Part shown: one piece after another, positions 35,415 through 46,693 of the stretch
Numbering within the stretch: position 1 is the first letter of the stretch
Layout: each line of letters begins with the position of its first letter
DNA from: Calocera cornea HHB12733
Lineage: Eukaryota; Basidiomycota; Dacrymycetes; Dacrymycetales; Dacrymycetaceae
Assembly: GCA_001632435.1 (NCBI GenBank)
Contig: KV424060.1
Coordinates: 1-64,000, forward strand
DNA: 64,000 nt
Direction of reading: 5' to 3'
Made by a program: the position numbers and the translations under genes
Notes under the pieces: generated by a model
The model's database searches: none
Seen by the model: the letters and a program-made list of their open reading frames with translations, nothing else
What the model was told of the DNA's origin: nothing

Positions 35415-35795
35415 AAGCGCGACGAGAAGCTGGTGTGTGGATGATAGACTGCTCGTAGACTAGAGAGCAAGATGGTCGTATAGAATAGAGGCACAATATG
35501 AGCTGCCCGTATGCACGTTAGACGCCATGAGTTATTGATACATGTTATTTTTCTTCATGAGCAAATACAATGCGGATCTTGGCGGGTGGACAGGTCGCGT
35601 GCCCCGAAGAGCGCAGAAGACGGGCATTTCAGACGGCATCAAAGGGTCTTGAAGTCCAAACAGGGAAGCGGCAGCAATCGAGGGCTCCCTATTCCGCTTC
35701 CGTCCCACCCACGTGCCGCGCACCCGTCTCACGAAAATCTCTAGTAGAGGCTCGAGCTCATCGTCCGCGCTGTCATCCTCGACTATACCTACACA
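35415..35795. promoter_or_regulatory. Intergenic spacer upstream of eL14
   Basis: Holds the 3' UTR of APH-like paralogue 2 and the eL14 promoter, including a CT-rich stretch before the start, as is usual for ribosomal protein genes. Confidence 0.4.
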
Positions 35796-36617
35796 ATGCC
35801 GGTGCGTTCACGTTGTTTTCGATGCTTGGAGGGAGCGAGGGCATGGTTGTGATGGGATCTTGGGATGGAATGGTGCCAGGGAGACGGGAATAGGTGGATG
35901 GACGGTCGGAAGGATGGATGGTGTTGCACCCGCATGGATGGTGTCGATGTCGAAGGCGCCTAGGACGAATGCGTGTTGATGTGCTCTCGCTCTCCCCTAG
36001 CGTGGACTATCTGGTCTATCGAGGGCATTCGTACTGATCTGTACCGCAGGAACCTTCCACCTTCAAGAAGTTCGTCGAGGTTGGGCGTGGTGCGTCTCCT
36101 GCCGGTGTTAAGCAGTTTCAGCTTTGCTAACGTTGTGCATAGTCGTCCTCCTCAACAGTGGTGCGTCCGAGGGCAAGATCGCCGTGATTGTCGAGATCAT
36201 CGACCACAACCGAGTTTGTGTCACGTAACCTGGAATGCTTGCGTTCATGTGCTGATGTTGTTCGCAGGCTATCATCGACGGTCCCTCCACCGGCGTGCCC
36301 CGCCAGCCCTACCCTTACAAGCACCTCACCCTCACTCCGTTCGTCGTCCCCTCTCTCCCCCGGGCGGCCGGCTCTGGTGTTGTGAAGAAGTACTACGAGA
36401 AGTCTGGTATTGCCGAGAAGTGCGTGCCCTATCTCCCTTCATACGACCAGTAGTACTGACTGTGCTGTGTAGGTGGGCTGAGTCTTCCTGGTCCAAGCGT
36501 CGTGAAGCGCTCCAGAAGCGTCGGGCACTGAACGACTTCGAGCGCTTCGAGGTCATGCTCCTGAAGAAGCAGCGGAGGGATACCGTCCGCAAGTCGCTGA
36601 AGAAGTCTGTTGCATGA
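35796..36617 (+). CDS. RPL14: 60S ribosomal protein eL14
   Basis: Large-subunit ribosomal protein. The first exon is two codons (35796-35801), then a 248-nt intron. Exons 36050-36089, 36143-36213, 36268-36419 and 36473-36617 complete 137 residues. Family signatures are FVEVGRVVLLNSG, IVEIIDHNRAIIDGP, GVPRQ, LTPFVVPSLPR and the C-terminal WSKRREALQKRRALNDFER. All intron phases close. Confidence 0.96.
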
Positions 36618-36965
36618 ACGGGCTTTAGAGGGATCTGCGTGTTTGCGCGTCCGTGCGTGTGCATGCGAGCGGATGTGCGGTGGACTGCGTGGGAGCTGGA
36701 GCAGTGCAAAACCTATTACATGTGGGATGCGTAGGGTATATGCGTTATGATCATGGCATGCCTACACCAAACTTGGTTGTCCCTCGCACCTATTACCTGG
36801 GGCCTCATAGCTACAACGCATTCTTCCAACTGCAAAGTCTTACATTGGTATTCCAATATGAGGGTATAATGCCTCGCTATGCGCAAATAGGAAGAGAACC
36901 ATGTCTGGTCACGTCGTCGGGTCTTGCAGAACCACTAAGATATACCGCTCATCTGCAATCATGAC
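36618..36965. other. Convergent 3' intergenic region
   Basis: 3' UTRs of eL14 (+) and the dynein light chain gene (-); no other feature seen. Confidence 0.5.
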
Positions 36966-37385
36966 TCAGTCCACGACTTGCACCCGTATGAAGCTTTCCC
37001 ACTCACCAGGAGTGATCATCAACTCGTGTCTCCTCGTCCTGACCCTCATGAACTTGAGCTCGTCGCCCTCGCCCACCTCCTGCACACCCTCTCTCACGAC
37101 CCGCACGACTCGCCCGATGACCCTGGCGTACTTCCTGCCCTCCTCGCCGTCGAAAATAGGCCCGCTTGCTCTAATAATCGCGTGTTCGGGGTTGGAGATG
37201 ATCAGCACGCCTCGGACAGCCCGGTGTGCTGATAGACGCGTAATGAGCGCGTCCGCTTCGGAGGAGCTGGGCGTGGGACCGTTGGCCGTGGGCGCAGGCA
37301 CAGGTGCGGCAGCAGTTGATGTTCCCTGAGAAGGCTGTAACGCTGTTTAGTACAACTCTGCGTTATAGTGGTATAAACGGACCAT
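36966..37385 (-). CDS. Dynein light chain, roadblock/LC7 type
   Basis: A 123-residue protein with the Robl/LC7 fold (LITRLSAHRAVRGVLIISN, then ARVIGRVVRVVREG, then LKFMRVRTRRHELMITPG). It binds the dynein intermediate chain and helps assemble the cytoplasmic dynein motor. The main exon is 36966-37334. I place the start at an ATG-only first exon (37383-37385) across a 48-nt intron with a weak donor (GTCCGT), the only option that keeps frame. About 20 Pro/Ala/Ser residues precede the domain. The start is less sure than the domain. Confidence 0.82.
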
Positions 37386-37838
37386 GATGGTCGTGAGAAT
37401 GAAGCGCGATTTCCGGTTACATAAGCCTCAGTCAAGGGTCCGGGGTCCACAGCTGCCAATGGAGTGCGACCGCAGCCACCGTCGGGCATGGGCCATCGAC
37501 CATCATCACCTCAGACAAATCTTTGCAATGAGTGCATCGCTTACGGGAGTGCGGCAAAGGATTGTCCCCATAAGCTGGGGAGTGTCCAGGGTATCAGCTA
37601 ACTCGCGCTTGACGATTTGTGGTGCGAGCCAACTGATTGAGCACTGGAGCGCGCTGGGCGTTGCTATCATCTCTACTCACTCGTATTCTCCTGGAACTGC
37701 CATCTTCACTCAAGTCACCTTGTGACAGCAAGGTTTCTATGTAAACTCTATTACGGTGAATGTGCTATCAGAGCGCTGAGCCTAGAGCAGACTCTGACAC
37801 TCCTTACCGCGGTGCTTGAGGCACCTGAGTTCCAGCCT
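37386..37838. other. Intergenic region
   Basis: No gene recognised in about 450 bp. Confidence 0.4.
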
Positions 37839-38626
37839 ATGGCTAGCCTGGCTTCATCTCCTAGAGCTGCTTCCAGCACGTCCACTCCAACATCAAACAC
37901 TTATCCTTCCATACTTCAAGTTGGAGCAACCGGTGGCGCCGCTTCTCCTTCTCCACCTTGGTGGGACAAGCGAATGCCACACGGTGGGCTTTCCCCTCTG
38001 AAAGCCAAGCCTCAATGCTCACCGACGCTCAGTCCGACACGGGTCACAGCATACAGGATCATTTGCACTGTGGTGCTGATCGGTCTTGGCGTGACGAGAA
38101 CAATCTTGAATCTCCAATCGTATGCTGTGCCTTCCACCATAGAACAGCAGACATGGGCATCCAGGCTACTATTCTGGATTGCGACCTCGGAGTTGCTTTT
38201 GCATTGATGGACGGTAATGCTCCCAAATGTTCTGATATTCACTGACGACCTCAGCCAATTATGTGGCGGCTACCTAGAAGCTGAACACGGCCCACATCCA
38301 ATCTATTGGTTCCTCTTTGACATGGACTGCGGTGCTGCAATACGCTCGGTAATCCGATGGATCTTAGAAGATGCCATCCACTCCACCATACGGCTATTGT
38401 CTAAATGGCCATGGTGCAACTGGTTTGGGCTTATTTCTGCTGTGATAGGTTACTGTTTTTCTAAGTCATATGGACCTGCCGCTCATTGTGTTCTCTTGCA
38501 GTGTCCACAATTATCATCGTCTGCAGCATCAGGTTTGACGATCCGGATTTTGCGATTGCTTTCTGGATGCTCGTTGCGATTTTCGCCTATCTTCCTTCCT
38601 TCCATGACATCTCAAGACTGGATTGA
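37839..38626 (+). pseudogene. Broken membrane-protein locus
   Basis: From ATG at 37839 a frame encodes a Ser/Thr-rich leader and then a clear membrane helix (AYRIICTVVLIGLGVTR). A second exon-like stretch (HPIYWFLFDMDCGAAIR, then WPWCNWFGLISAVI) leads through a plausible intron to a strongly hydrophobic end (FAIAFWMLVAIFAYLPS, stop at 38624-38626). I cannot join the first and second parts without a stop or a frame change near 38205. It may be a decayed fungal multi-pass membrane protein or have an intron I did not resolve. Confidence 0.4.
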
Positions 38627-39349
38627 GCGACATGCTGGTCTTATAGCTTGGAGAGTGCTAGAAGCAAGCCTTCCTGCCAGGACGCGGCAACGCGGGAGGA
38701 TTCGCGGGGAGGTGGATACTCCTCCGCAACAATTCAGTTTCAATGATAATACTCGTTATCGACAGTACTGTCTAGCAGCAGTCACAGTATCTGGACGTCT
38801 TTTACTGACCGCAACGGGGTGGCCATGACGCTATGTACTTGTTCTTTCAGCACCGCGGCGGATTGCCCGGGGTAGAAGGGCTGAATAACTGTTGACGCGA
38901 CAATAGATCCCATCTACCTGTGGTTTTCGTGCACTGTCGCGTTAGACTTTCATGAAATGTGTTCTGGCCGCGAGGAATTGACTGATGCGACATGGGGCTG
39001 TTCTTCCAGCTTTGCTGCCGCACGCGGGCGGATGAGATGATCAGGTCTTGACGACATGTACAGTGATATGACCTAAATAGGCATGGATAGTCGTGCACTG
39101 TACATCCTACCGGAATCCGTCCAGTTAGGGCACAACGCTTGCACGAGCGTCGGGTGGAAGACGGATAGCATGGCGGGCAAATGCCCCGACATCGGCAATC
39201 TGAGTCGACATCCTTCCCATCCGGCCTGCCAAACTGTCTTCAGGGTATCGAGGCAAGCCCTCAGCTCAGCTGACCGTCTCCCTCTAGGCCTCTGCCAAGA
39301 CTAGGTAGACGAAGCCTATGTAGACGAAGCGAGCAGCAGCGTCCGACAG
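38627..39349. other. Intergenic region
   Basis: No gene recognised. Includes a small duplicated motif TAGACGAAGC at about 39304-39330. Confidence 0.4.
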
Positions 39350-39590
39350 CGCCCAGGCTTTGAGGCGCTTATCATTACGTAACGCCTCATGTTACCTCAT
39401 CGGGATGTGCGACTTGCTTTCCTTTGAACAGGAAGCCCATTGGTTCGCCAACCAGGTTCGCCAATCTCTGCATCGTCAGTGTAGCGCCCTCTACTAGCCC
39501 TGTCCGTCGAGGCCGCTGCCAGAAGCGACCCCAGCGGCCGAGCCCAGTCGCAAGCCCAGGCTTGGCTCTTCGCAGTACGTAACGCCCTGA
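39350..39590. repeat. Partial tandem repeat with 200-bp spacing
   Basis: The 11-mer TACGTAACGCC occurs at 39376 and again at 39576, exactly 200 bp apart. Both are preceded by a related block (GCCCAGGCTT...CTT). The same core, as TATGTAACGCC, sits near 12016 at the start of repeat copy A. It could be a local duplication or terminal repeats of a small element. Confidence 0.5.
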
Positions 39591-39853
39591 GTCACAGATC
39601 CATTGACACAATTCCCGGCGGCGGAAGTGCTCGCCTGTGCTCGTTCCGCAGTTCTCGTTTCATGAAAGGACTACGTACAACATGTAGAGCTACGACCGGC
39701 TCGGGCTTGAGGGAGGAATATGTATCGTGATCGAGAGAAGTCCTCCGGAGTCCGGGGCCCGGCGGACAATGTCCGGCGCCGGTGGCCAACGGAAAATCGG
39801 CCAAGGCAGCATACTGTAGCATGCAACGACCGCCCGGCGGCGACGCGCCGCGC

Positions 39854-42253
39854 TCAGAAAGCGAGCACGTCGAGGACCTGCCTGCCCGCCACGCGGCGCG
39901 TGACGATGAGGCGCTCCATGTCGAGGAGCACGCCCGTGGCGTCGGGGAAGACGGCCTGGAGGACGCACTCTGCGTACGGGAGGGCGGTCTCGACGGCGCG
40001 GTCCTTCTCTGCGAAGGCGGCGACGTCGCCGCTGGGGTGGGTGACGACGCGGCGGACGACGCCGGTGGGCGCGTCTTCCAGCGGGTCGCGGCCGTCGAGC
40101 AGCTCCTTGCGCAGCGCAACGGGGTTGAAGTCGAGCACGCGGACGACGCAGGCGCCCCCGTGCGCGCCGAGCACGGCGGGTACCCGGTCGTACGTCACGT
40201 AGCGCCAGCCGGCGACGTAGCAGGCGTGGCTCGCGCGTGTGCGCTGCAGGAGGATGCGCGTGCGGGCGGCCCACGCGCGCCAGGGGATGACGGTGTATGG
40301 TGGGCGGGTGGTGGGGGGGAGCATGCGCGCGCCGCCGAGGGAGGGGGAGGGGGGGATGGTGGCGAGGTGGCGCATCCCGGCCAGCTGCGCACGGTGTTCC
40401 CTCACGGGCCGGAGGAGCATGTCGAGGGACGTGAAGAGGAGGAGGGAGCACTCCTGCGCGCCGGTGATGGAGAGGAGGTGGAGGGTGAAGACGAAGAGGC
40501 GGGCTTCTGGCCTGGGCTGGAAGAGCGGCTCGCGCGCGGCGGGCGGCTCGGGCGTGAGCTGCACTTCGGCGCGCACGGGGGACTCGTTCGCCGAGGAGGA
40601 GGAGCGCCGCCGGCGCGCAAACATCATTCGTGGTGGCTCTGGTTCGGCCGCCGATCCGGGGGTGCTGGTGCTGGCGCTGGCGGCCGGGGTGGTGGTAGGG
40701 CGCGTGGCGAACGGCTCCGGGACCGGGGCCGGATCGGAGCGGGAGACGATGGAGTGGTACATCCAGTCCCTCCTGAGCTTTGGCAGGCGGAACGTGGCGA
40801 TCCTGTATGCCTCCTTCTCGCCCTCCCACTCCCGCTCATGCACCCGCCCGCTCCCGTCCAGGCCGTGCTCGCGCGTGCCCCGCTCCACATGGCGTGCCCA
40901 GTGCTCCCTCGTCTCCCGGGCTGTCGGGCGGGTGCCCGGGGCCGGGGGGGAAGGGGGCAGGGAGGCGGTGGCGGGCAGCTGGATGACGTCGAGCAGGCCC
41001 TCGTCGTACGTTGTTTTCGCGAGGAGGAGGACGTCCTCGGCCAGGAAGGAGAACGAGTGCGCTTCCTCCTCTTGCGCTTCTTCCGGCGTGATCTCCTGCT
41101 CGGGACGGTCAGCACTCGGCGCACTCTGATCCCATTCCGTACTGGCGGAGCGGCCGACGCGCCGCAGCCACCTGGGCGCACAGTGCACCCCTCGAGCGGA
41201 GAGAGAAGAAAGAAGAAAGAAGAAAGAACGCACAGCAACCCTGACGCCCGCCCTCCAGTCCCACACCTCGAGCTCCTCCCTCCTGGCCTCCCCGGGCGCT
41301 CCGTGCGCCGCATGATGCTGGAAGAGCACGGCGAGCATGCCCCCGCAGACCTGCATCGTGTAGTGCGTCGTGGTGGTGGCGTGCTCGGCCTGGGGCGGGT
41401 TGGGCGGCACGAGGTTGGCGTTGGCGCTGGGAGGGTGCGGGTGCGGGTGCGGGAAGTGCAGCGGGTGGGTGAGCGCCGCGGTCGCGGCGCGCGGGTGCGG
41501 CTCGTTCGTTGTCAGCGAGCGCAGGTGGATGGTGAACGCCGGTCTTCCCGCGCTGTTCCAAGCACGAGCATCAGCAGCGGCCCGGCTCGTATCCTGCAAG
41601 TGCAGGCAAAGGTCAACAAGCACTCACGCATCCGTCCTCTGTATCCCGACCCACAAGTCCTGGGCCCGGTCGAGCGTAAAGTCCGCGACGGGGTACGGCT
41701 GCTGCCTGCGGGCCCAGCTGGCTGGAGGGAGCGCGCTGACGTCGCTGGGGAGGTCGACGAGGAATGTGCCTGTGGTGGCGGGCCGGTGGGGCGCCTCCTC
41801 GTGTTGGTGCTCCGCCCACGGGTGTTCGTGCTGGTCGAGCGAGTGGGAGTGGGTGCCGCGGGCATAGGTGCCGCCGTACAGCTCGTAGAGGGTGGACGGG
41901 GAGGGGTCGAGGGGGATTGTGCAGCGGAGGGAGGGCTGGAGGTGCTTCCACGCGAGGTGGTGGCGGGTCAGGAGGGCGATGCGGGCTGGGAGCGGGAGCG
42001 GGGAGGGGCCGCACGGGGCGAGCTGGGTGACGTGCAGCAGGAGCGTGTACTGCAGCGCGGGCGTGGAGGAGACCGTCGCGTGGAGGGCGCGGCAGACCTG
42101 GGCGGGTCGGGGTTAGTGGGAGGGCGGGTGAGTGGGCGGGAGGGGAGGTTAGGGCCGCACCTGGGTGCACCGGAGCAGGTCGGGCGCGTCGAGCTGGTGG
42201 AGGACGGCGATGACGAGCTCGGCGGGCAGCGCGGACAGCGGGAACGGCGGCAT
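39854..42253 (-). CDS. F-box protein
   Basis: The start ATG at 42253 opens an F-box at once: PLSALPAELVIAVLHQL, then DLLRCTQVCRALH, the latter spanning a clean intron (42098-42160). Exon 2 is 41628-42097. The last exon ends at 39854, and its text (YRIATFRLPKLRRDWMYHS, then CVVRVLDFNPVALR) is a long beta-rich region seen in basidiomycete F-box proteins. The exon 2/3 junction (acceptor near 41585) and a likely intron around 41110-41240, marked by a CTT-rich tract, are not fixed. Probable substrate adaptor of an SCF ubiquitin ligase. The opposite strand is open for 887 codons over the same span; this is a GC-bias shadow. Confidence 0.78.
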
Positions 42254-42594
42254 CGGAGTACTGCGACTAGTGACGGCTTGCTTGCGGGACGGCGACGTGA
42301 GGTCACTGAGAGTGTACAAGCACTAGGGGACACCACCCGACCACCCGACCACCGGGCGCTAAAGGGCCGCCACGCGACACGTGACGTAATGCTCTGCCAA
42401 GCGCAGCCGACGGGGTGGCGTCGCACCGACTCGACTCGTGTGTAGCAGTAGTGTACATTCGCATACGTAGTCCTTGCAAGATAAGATTTACAACTGTGTG
42501 TGTCGTGTGCACCAGTGGGCCCGGGATCCGCACGCGCTGCCGTGCACATCCCCTGCCCTTTTCTTTCCCCCTCTCCCTCGCCCCCGCGCCCTCG
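42254..42594. other. Spacer between F-box and aspartokinase genes
   Basis: Both flanking genes are on the minus strand, so this 341-bp spacer should hold the aspartokinase 3' UTR and the F-box gene promoter. Confidence 0.45.
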
Positions 42595-44997
42595 CTAGTA
42601 CAGCCACGGCCCCACTGTGGCGTGGTCAGCGTCCTGCGCAACGAGCAGGAGAAAGCAGGCAGAAAGCACTCACTGCGGCCCTTGATGCCTCCCGGGCCGA
42701 CCTGCAGGCACGTCATATGAATCAGGTTGAGCGCCTTGACGGCCTCGCGGCCGTCGATGACACAGCTGATGTTGATCTCGTTCGCGCCCTGGCTGATCAT
42801 CTCGATGTTGATGTTGCCCTCGGCGAGCGTGGTGAACATGCGGCCGGAGATGCCGACCATGTGGCGCATCTGGCTGCCCACCAGCGACAGGATCGCCATC
42901 TCCGGGCTGAGCGTGACCTGGCCGATCTTGCTCAGCTCGGCAACGAGCCGGTCCCGCATCCGCCGGCCGCCAGAGCCGGACCCGGCGGTGAAGTCCTCCA
43001 GCGCCATCGAGACGTGGACCTCGGAGGTCGAGACGAGGTCGACGGTGACGCCCCAGCGGTCGAGGATGCCGAAGATGCTCGCGAGGAAGCCGTGCGTGCT
43101 CGTCTTGCGCCCCGTGCTCGCCACATTCAGGATGATGATGTTATCCTTGATCGTGACTGCCGTGGGCAGGCGCCTGGGCGAGCTGGCCGGCGCGCTCGGG
43201 TTGGTCGAGATCGCCCCCGGCGTCCCGGGCGGGGAAGGCGGCTCGGGAGAGATGATCGTCCCCCCGCCTTGCGGGTTCTCGACATTCTTGATCCGGATCG
43301 GGATGGCCATGCGCATCACCTGGTCCATCACGAACGGGTGGACGACCTCGCTGCCGTAGTACGTGAGCTCCTTGGCCTCCTCGGGGTAGATGACCTCTAG
43401 CAGGCGCGCCGTGGGCACTTTCCGCGGGTCGGCAGTGAAGATCCCATCGACCTCTTTCCAGATCTGCAGCTCCGCCGTCGCCGGGTGCAGGCCGGCGGCG
43501 AGCAGCGCCGCGAGCAGGTCCGTGTACCCCCGCCCGATCTGCGTGAGGAGGCTGCTCGGCACCGGCCCGAAGAACCCCGTCACGACCGGCACCCGCCGCC
43601 CGCACGCCTCGATCCGCGCGGCGACGGCGCGCGCGACGCCGTCGTAGAACGGCTGCTCGAGGCGCACGGTGCGGTCCGCCAGCCCGCCCGGGTCCGTCGG
43701 CTCGGAAAGCGACGCGGGGACGATGTTCTCCAGCGAGACGAACTCGGCGTCGATCCCCTGTGCGCCTGTCAGTGTGACTTGTAGTCATAGCCAGGTGAGG
43801 TAGGGCGCACCCGGTCCTGCAATGCTGCGGCGACGAGCTTGCATGCCAGCCTTTCCCCGACGCCGACGATGCTGTCCTTTGACCGAGGGGAGATCTCGTC
43901 GATCACCTGCGCAGCGTGCTATCAGCACATTTTCCCTCGCCTGTGTCCAGCCCGAGCCCGGCCTGAGCGCAAGCCCCGCCAGCACCCAAGCCCGAGCTCG
44001 AGCCGGCCACGGGGAAAACAGAAATAACAGACGCACCTGCGCCGCGCCCAAGAACATCTTGAGCCCCTCGCAGTCCCTCACAATCTCCCTCTCGAGCTCG
44101 GCGAGCAGCGGCTCGCCCCTGATGACCGCTCGGGCGGCGGCGAGGTGCTCCTGCAGGAGGAGGTCTATGGTCGCGTGGAACGCGGGCAGAGACGGCGGGG
44201 AGGCGTGCCGCGGGGTTGGGGTTGTGCTGTAGCCGGGGAAGGCGCTGCTGGGGCTGGAGGGGTCGGGGTCGGCGTTGGGCTGGGGCACGGCGGGGGGAAG
44301 CGGGTGGAAAGGCGACGGGCTGGCCGTGCCGTCCCTCGCCTGGGCCAGCTCGGCCCCATCGACCGCGCGCACGCTCGCGAGGCTCAAGCTCCTCCCCCGC
44401 TCCCCCTCCCCGACGGGCGTAGAGAACCCGCTGATGGCCGGGCCGTTCTGGAAGAGCGGGCCCGCGCCCGGGGTGCCTGGTGCGCTCGGGCCGGCGCTGG
44501 AGCTGCCGAGGAAGGTGCGGCTCGAGGAGGAGGAGAGCGGGGAGGGGTGCCGCAGCGCTTCGGAGGCTGCGCGCAGGAGGAGGTTGGTCGTGCCCAGGGC
44601 TTTTGTGCTGCCGGAGCGGGCGGAGCAGACGACGGCGACGCGGTGTGTGGACATGTAGCGGCTGCAGCAACAACACGGAGCGGACGCCGAGCAGAGCAGC
44701 AGAGGTCAGCACGTGGGGAGAGAGGTGGGAGGGGCAAAGGGACGCACGGGACGATATCCTCTGCGATTGCGGCTGCGAACTTGCCGACGGAGGTGCCGCC
44801 GAACTTCTGGATGAGCCAGGGGGCCGAGGAGGACGGGCCCGGGTTCTGCCGCAGCGGAGGCGGCGGGGGGGGGGGGGGGGGGTGGGGGTGGGAGTGCAGC
44901 AGTGAGCAGTGCAGCAGTGCAGCAGTGGGAGTGCAGGAGAGGGAGGACAATGTGCAGAGGGCGAGTCAGGGCTGGCGCAGTAGGGGACCGGCAGCAT
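42595..44997 (-). CDS. HOM3: Aspartokinase
   Basis: Cytosolic ATP:L-aspartate 4-phosphotransferase, first step to Thr, Met and Ile. Resolved exons: 44748-44845, 44037-44661, 43811-43906, 42674-43757 and a short last exon 42595-42614 (ends MGPWLY). The ATP/aspartate site signature WLIQKFGGTSVGKFAA opens the protein and VVHPFVMDQVMRMAIPI ends the catalytic domain. Two ACT-type regulatory domains follow (HGFLASIFGILDRWGVTVD; MVGISGRMFTTLAEGNINI). A Ser/Pro/Gly-rich insert of about 125 residues after the first core strands is unusual. The N-terminal exon is not resolved: the only nearby ATG is at 44997, which needs a donor just after it and a C-rich intron ending at 44846. Confidence 0.93.
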
Positions 44998-45417
44998 GTA
45001 GTATTTATTCAATGCACTCCGGTGCGAATTTCACGCACAGGGCCCACCGGGAGCGGATCACCCGCGCGCGGCGAGAGCCAAATCCGGCCGAGTCACACGG
45101 AGTAGTTGCCTCTCTTTAAATACTACTGGAGGATAGTGACAGAGGGATTGGGATTGGGTTCGGGGTTGTTAATGACGAGGATCCTCGTTGGAAGATGGGA
45201 CAGTGTGACAGCCAGAGGGGAAGAGAGGGATATGGCAGTGGTGGTGGCGGTCTGCCCTGAAGAAGCCGTGCCGCCGGCCCCGGCCTCTTCGGAGTCCCTG
45301 CTCCCTACTCCCGGGCACCCCACCGCTCTCTCCGCCCTCCCGGCAGCCCATGTCTTCCCCCCGCATCAACAGCCTCGGCCTGTAACCAGCTACAGTACAG
45401 TACACAGTACGCAGCAT
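44998..45417. promoter_or_regulatory. Divergent promoter aspartokinase / BTB gene with TGACTC site
   Basis: This 420-bp region lies between two divergent starts. TGACTC, the Gcn4/Cpc1 half-site core, occurs on the minus strand at 45090-45095, about 95 nt upstream of the likely aspartokinase ATG, as expected for an amino-acid biosynthetic gene. A TTTAAATA TATA-like box lies at 45116-45123 for the + side. Confidence 0.5.
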
Positions 45418-46693
45418 ATGTCGTCCCCCCCTCTGCACGCGCTCGACCAGGTGGGCGCGCTGAGGATCGGAGACGGCGCCGGAAACCCCAGCAGCGACCG
45501 CACCGGGGATGGGGGGTCGATGGTCCTTGACCCCTGCGAGCGGGCCGAGCGGGCGGGGGTGGCCAGGCACCCGCGGTGGTACTTCTCTGACGGGAACGTC
45601 GTGCTGCGGGTGCGTTCCCTCCCTGCTCTGCTCCCTGCTGTCCATGTGCAGTGCCGTCGTGCTGACATCCCCGTGCGCGGGGTGCAGATAGAAGACACGC
45701 TGTACAACCTACACCAGTCCTTCCTCTCCAAGTCCACCGTCTTCAGGGGCATGTTCGCCCTCCCGCCGAGCGCGGCGCAGGAGGGGGGCGCGGACGACAG
45801 GCCCGTCGTGCTGCAGGAGGCGGTGGACGAGTTCGACCGGCTGCTCGAGTTCGTGTACCCGTCGTGCGTTGCCCCATCCCTTCCATCCTCCTCTCGCCGG
45901 GCGGGAGTGCATGGCTGACGACACGCGCCGGGCAGACTCGACTTCAGCCTCTCGGCGTACTCCCTCGACGCGCTCTGCATGCTCCTCCGCCTCTCGGACA
46001 AGTACGACTTCCCGGACATCCGCACGCACGTCATCGCGCAGCTGCTGACCCCGCACAACCAGGCGCTGCTCACCTGGCAGCGCTCGCTCGACCTCGGCGT
46101 GCGGCACAATGCGCCCCCGCTCGTCGTGGCCGGGTCCGTGGGCGTGTGCCTCCAGGCCCAGCCGCTCGACGCCGACGCCCTGCACGCGATCGCCAGTGCG
46201 TTCCCCGAGAACGACAGGGTCGCGGCGCTGCTGCATGCGCGCGAGCGGGCCAGGGACGAGCTGTACAGCAAGGCGTACGCCGAGTACCGCACGCCCTCGT
46301 GCAACAACGGGTGCACGTCCCTCGCGCGCATCGCGCAGCACCTCAAGTGCCTGCTCAAGGACGGTGCCGCGCCCTCCGCGGCCGGGGAGAAGACGTTCCC
46401 CGCAGCGGTCCGGCGGATGTTCCTGAAGCGCGAGACCGGGCCGACCGGCGCCGGCCAGGGGAACTTTGTGGACCGGTACAACTGCGCAAAGTGCAAGGAG
46501 CAGGCCGACACGCTCGTCGAGCGCGTGCTCAACACCGCCGCGCTCAGGGAGCTCGTCCAGGAGTTGCTCCCCTGGTGCAGGGCGATCAAGCCGCTGCCCC
46601 GGCCGGCCACTGCTGTGAGTCGCGTCGAGGCACGGTCGTACAGGGGACGCTCAGTGCTGACTGTGGGCTGTCTAGGGCGCGTTTCTTCTTTAG
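45418..46693 (+). CDS. BTB/POZ-domain protein
   Basis: Exons 45418-45609, 45688-45863, 45936-46614 and 46676-46693 close in phase to 354 residues ending GAFLL. The BTB core is typical of basidiomycetes: HPRWYFSDGNVVLR, then DTLYNLHQSFLSKSTVFRG, then FDRLLEFVYPS. A helical C-terminal part follows (ALCMLLRLSDKYDFPDIR). Such proteins dimerise through BTB and may serve as Cullin-3 adaptors or transcription cofactors; which applies here is unknown. I prefer the ATG at 45418 because an 80-nt pyrimidine-rich leader and typical spacing to the BTB follow it. In-frame ATGs at 45172 and 45231 would extend it. Confidence 0.82.

Noticed and set aside
36653..36964. A + strand frame of 103 codons after eL14.
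   Set aside because: It overlaps the expected 3' UTRs of two convergent genes and has no recognisable content.
41180..41240. AAGAAAG repeats as a microsatellite of interest.
   Set aside because: On the coding strand they form a CTT-rich pyrimidine tract, most simply part of an intron of the F-box gene.
39782..42445. An 887-codon open frame on the + strand.
   Set aside because: It lies antisense to the F-box gene, is Gly/Arg/Glu-rich from GC bias, and has no domain; the minus-strand F-box model has clear motifs and introns.
39854..46693. A biosynthetic cluster around aspartokinase.
   Set aside because: Neighbours are F-box, BTB and Sec31 genes with no metabolic link; no oxidoreductase, transporter or scaffold enzyme is nearby.
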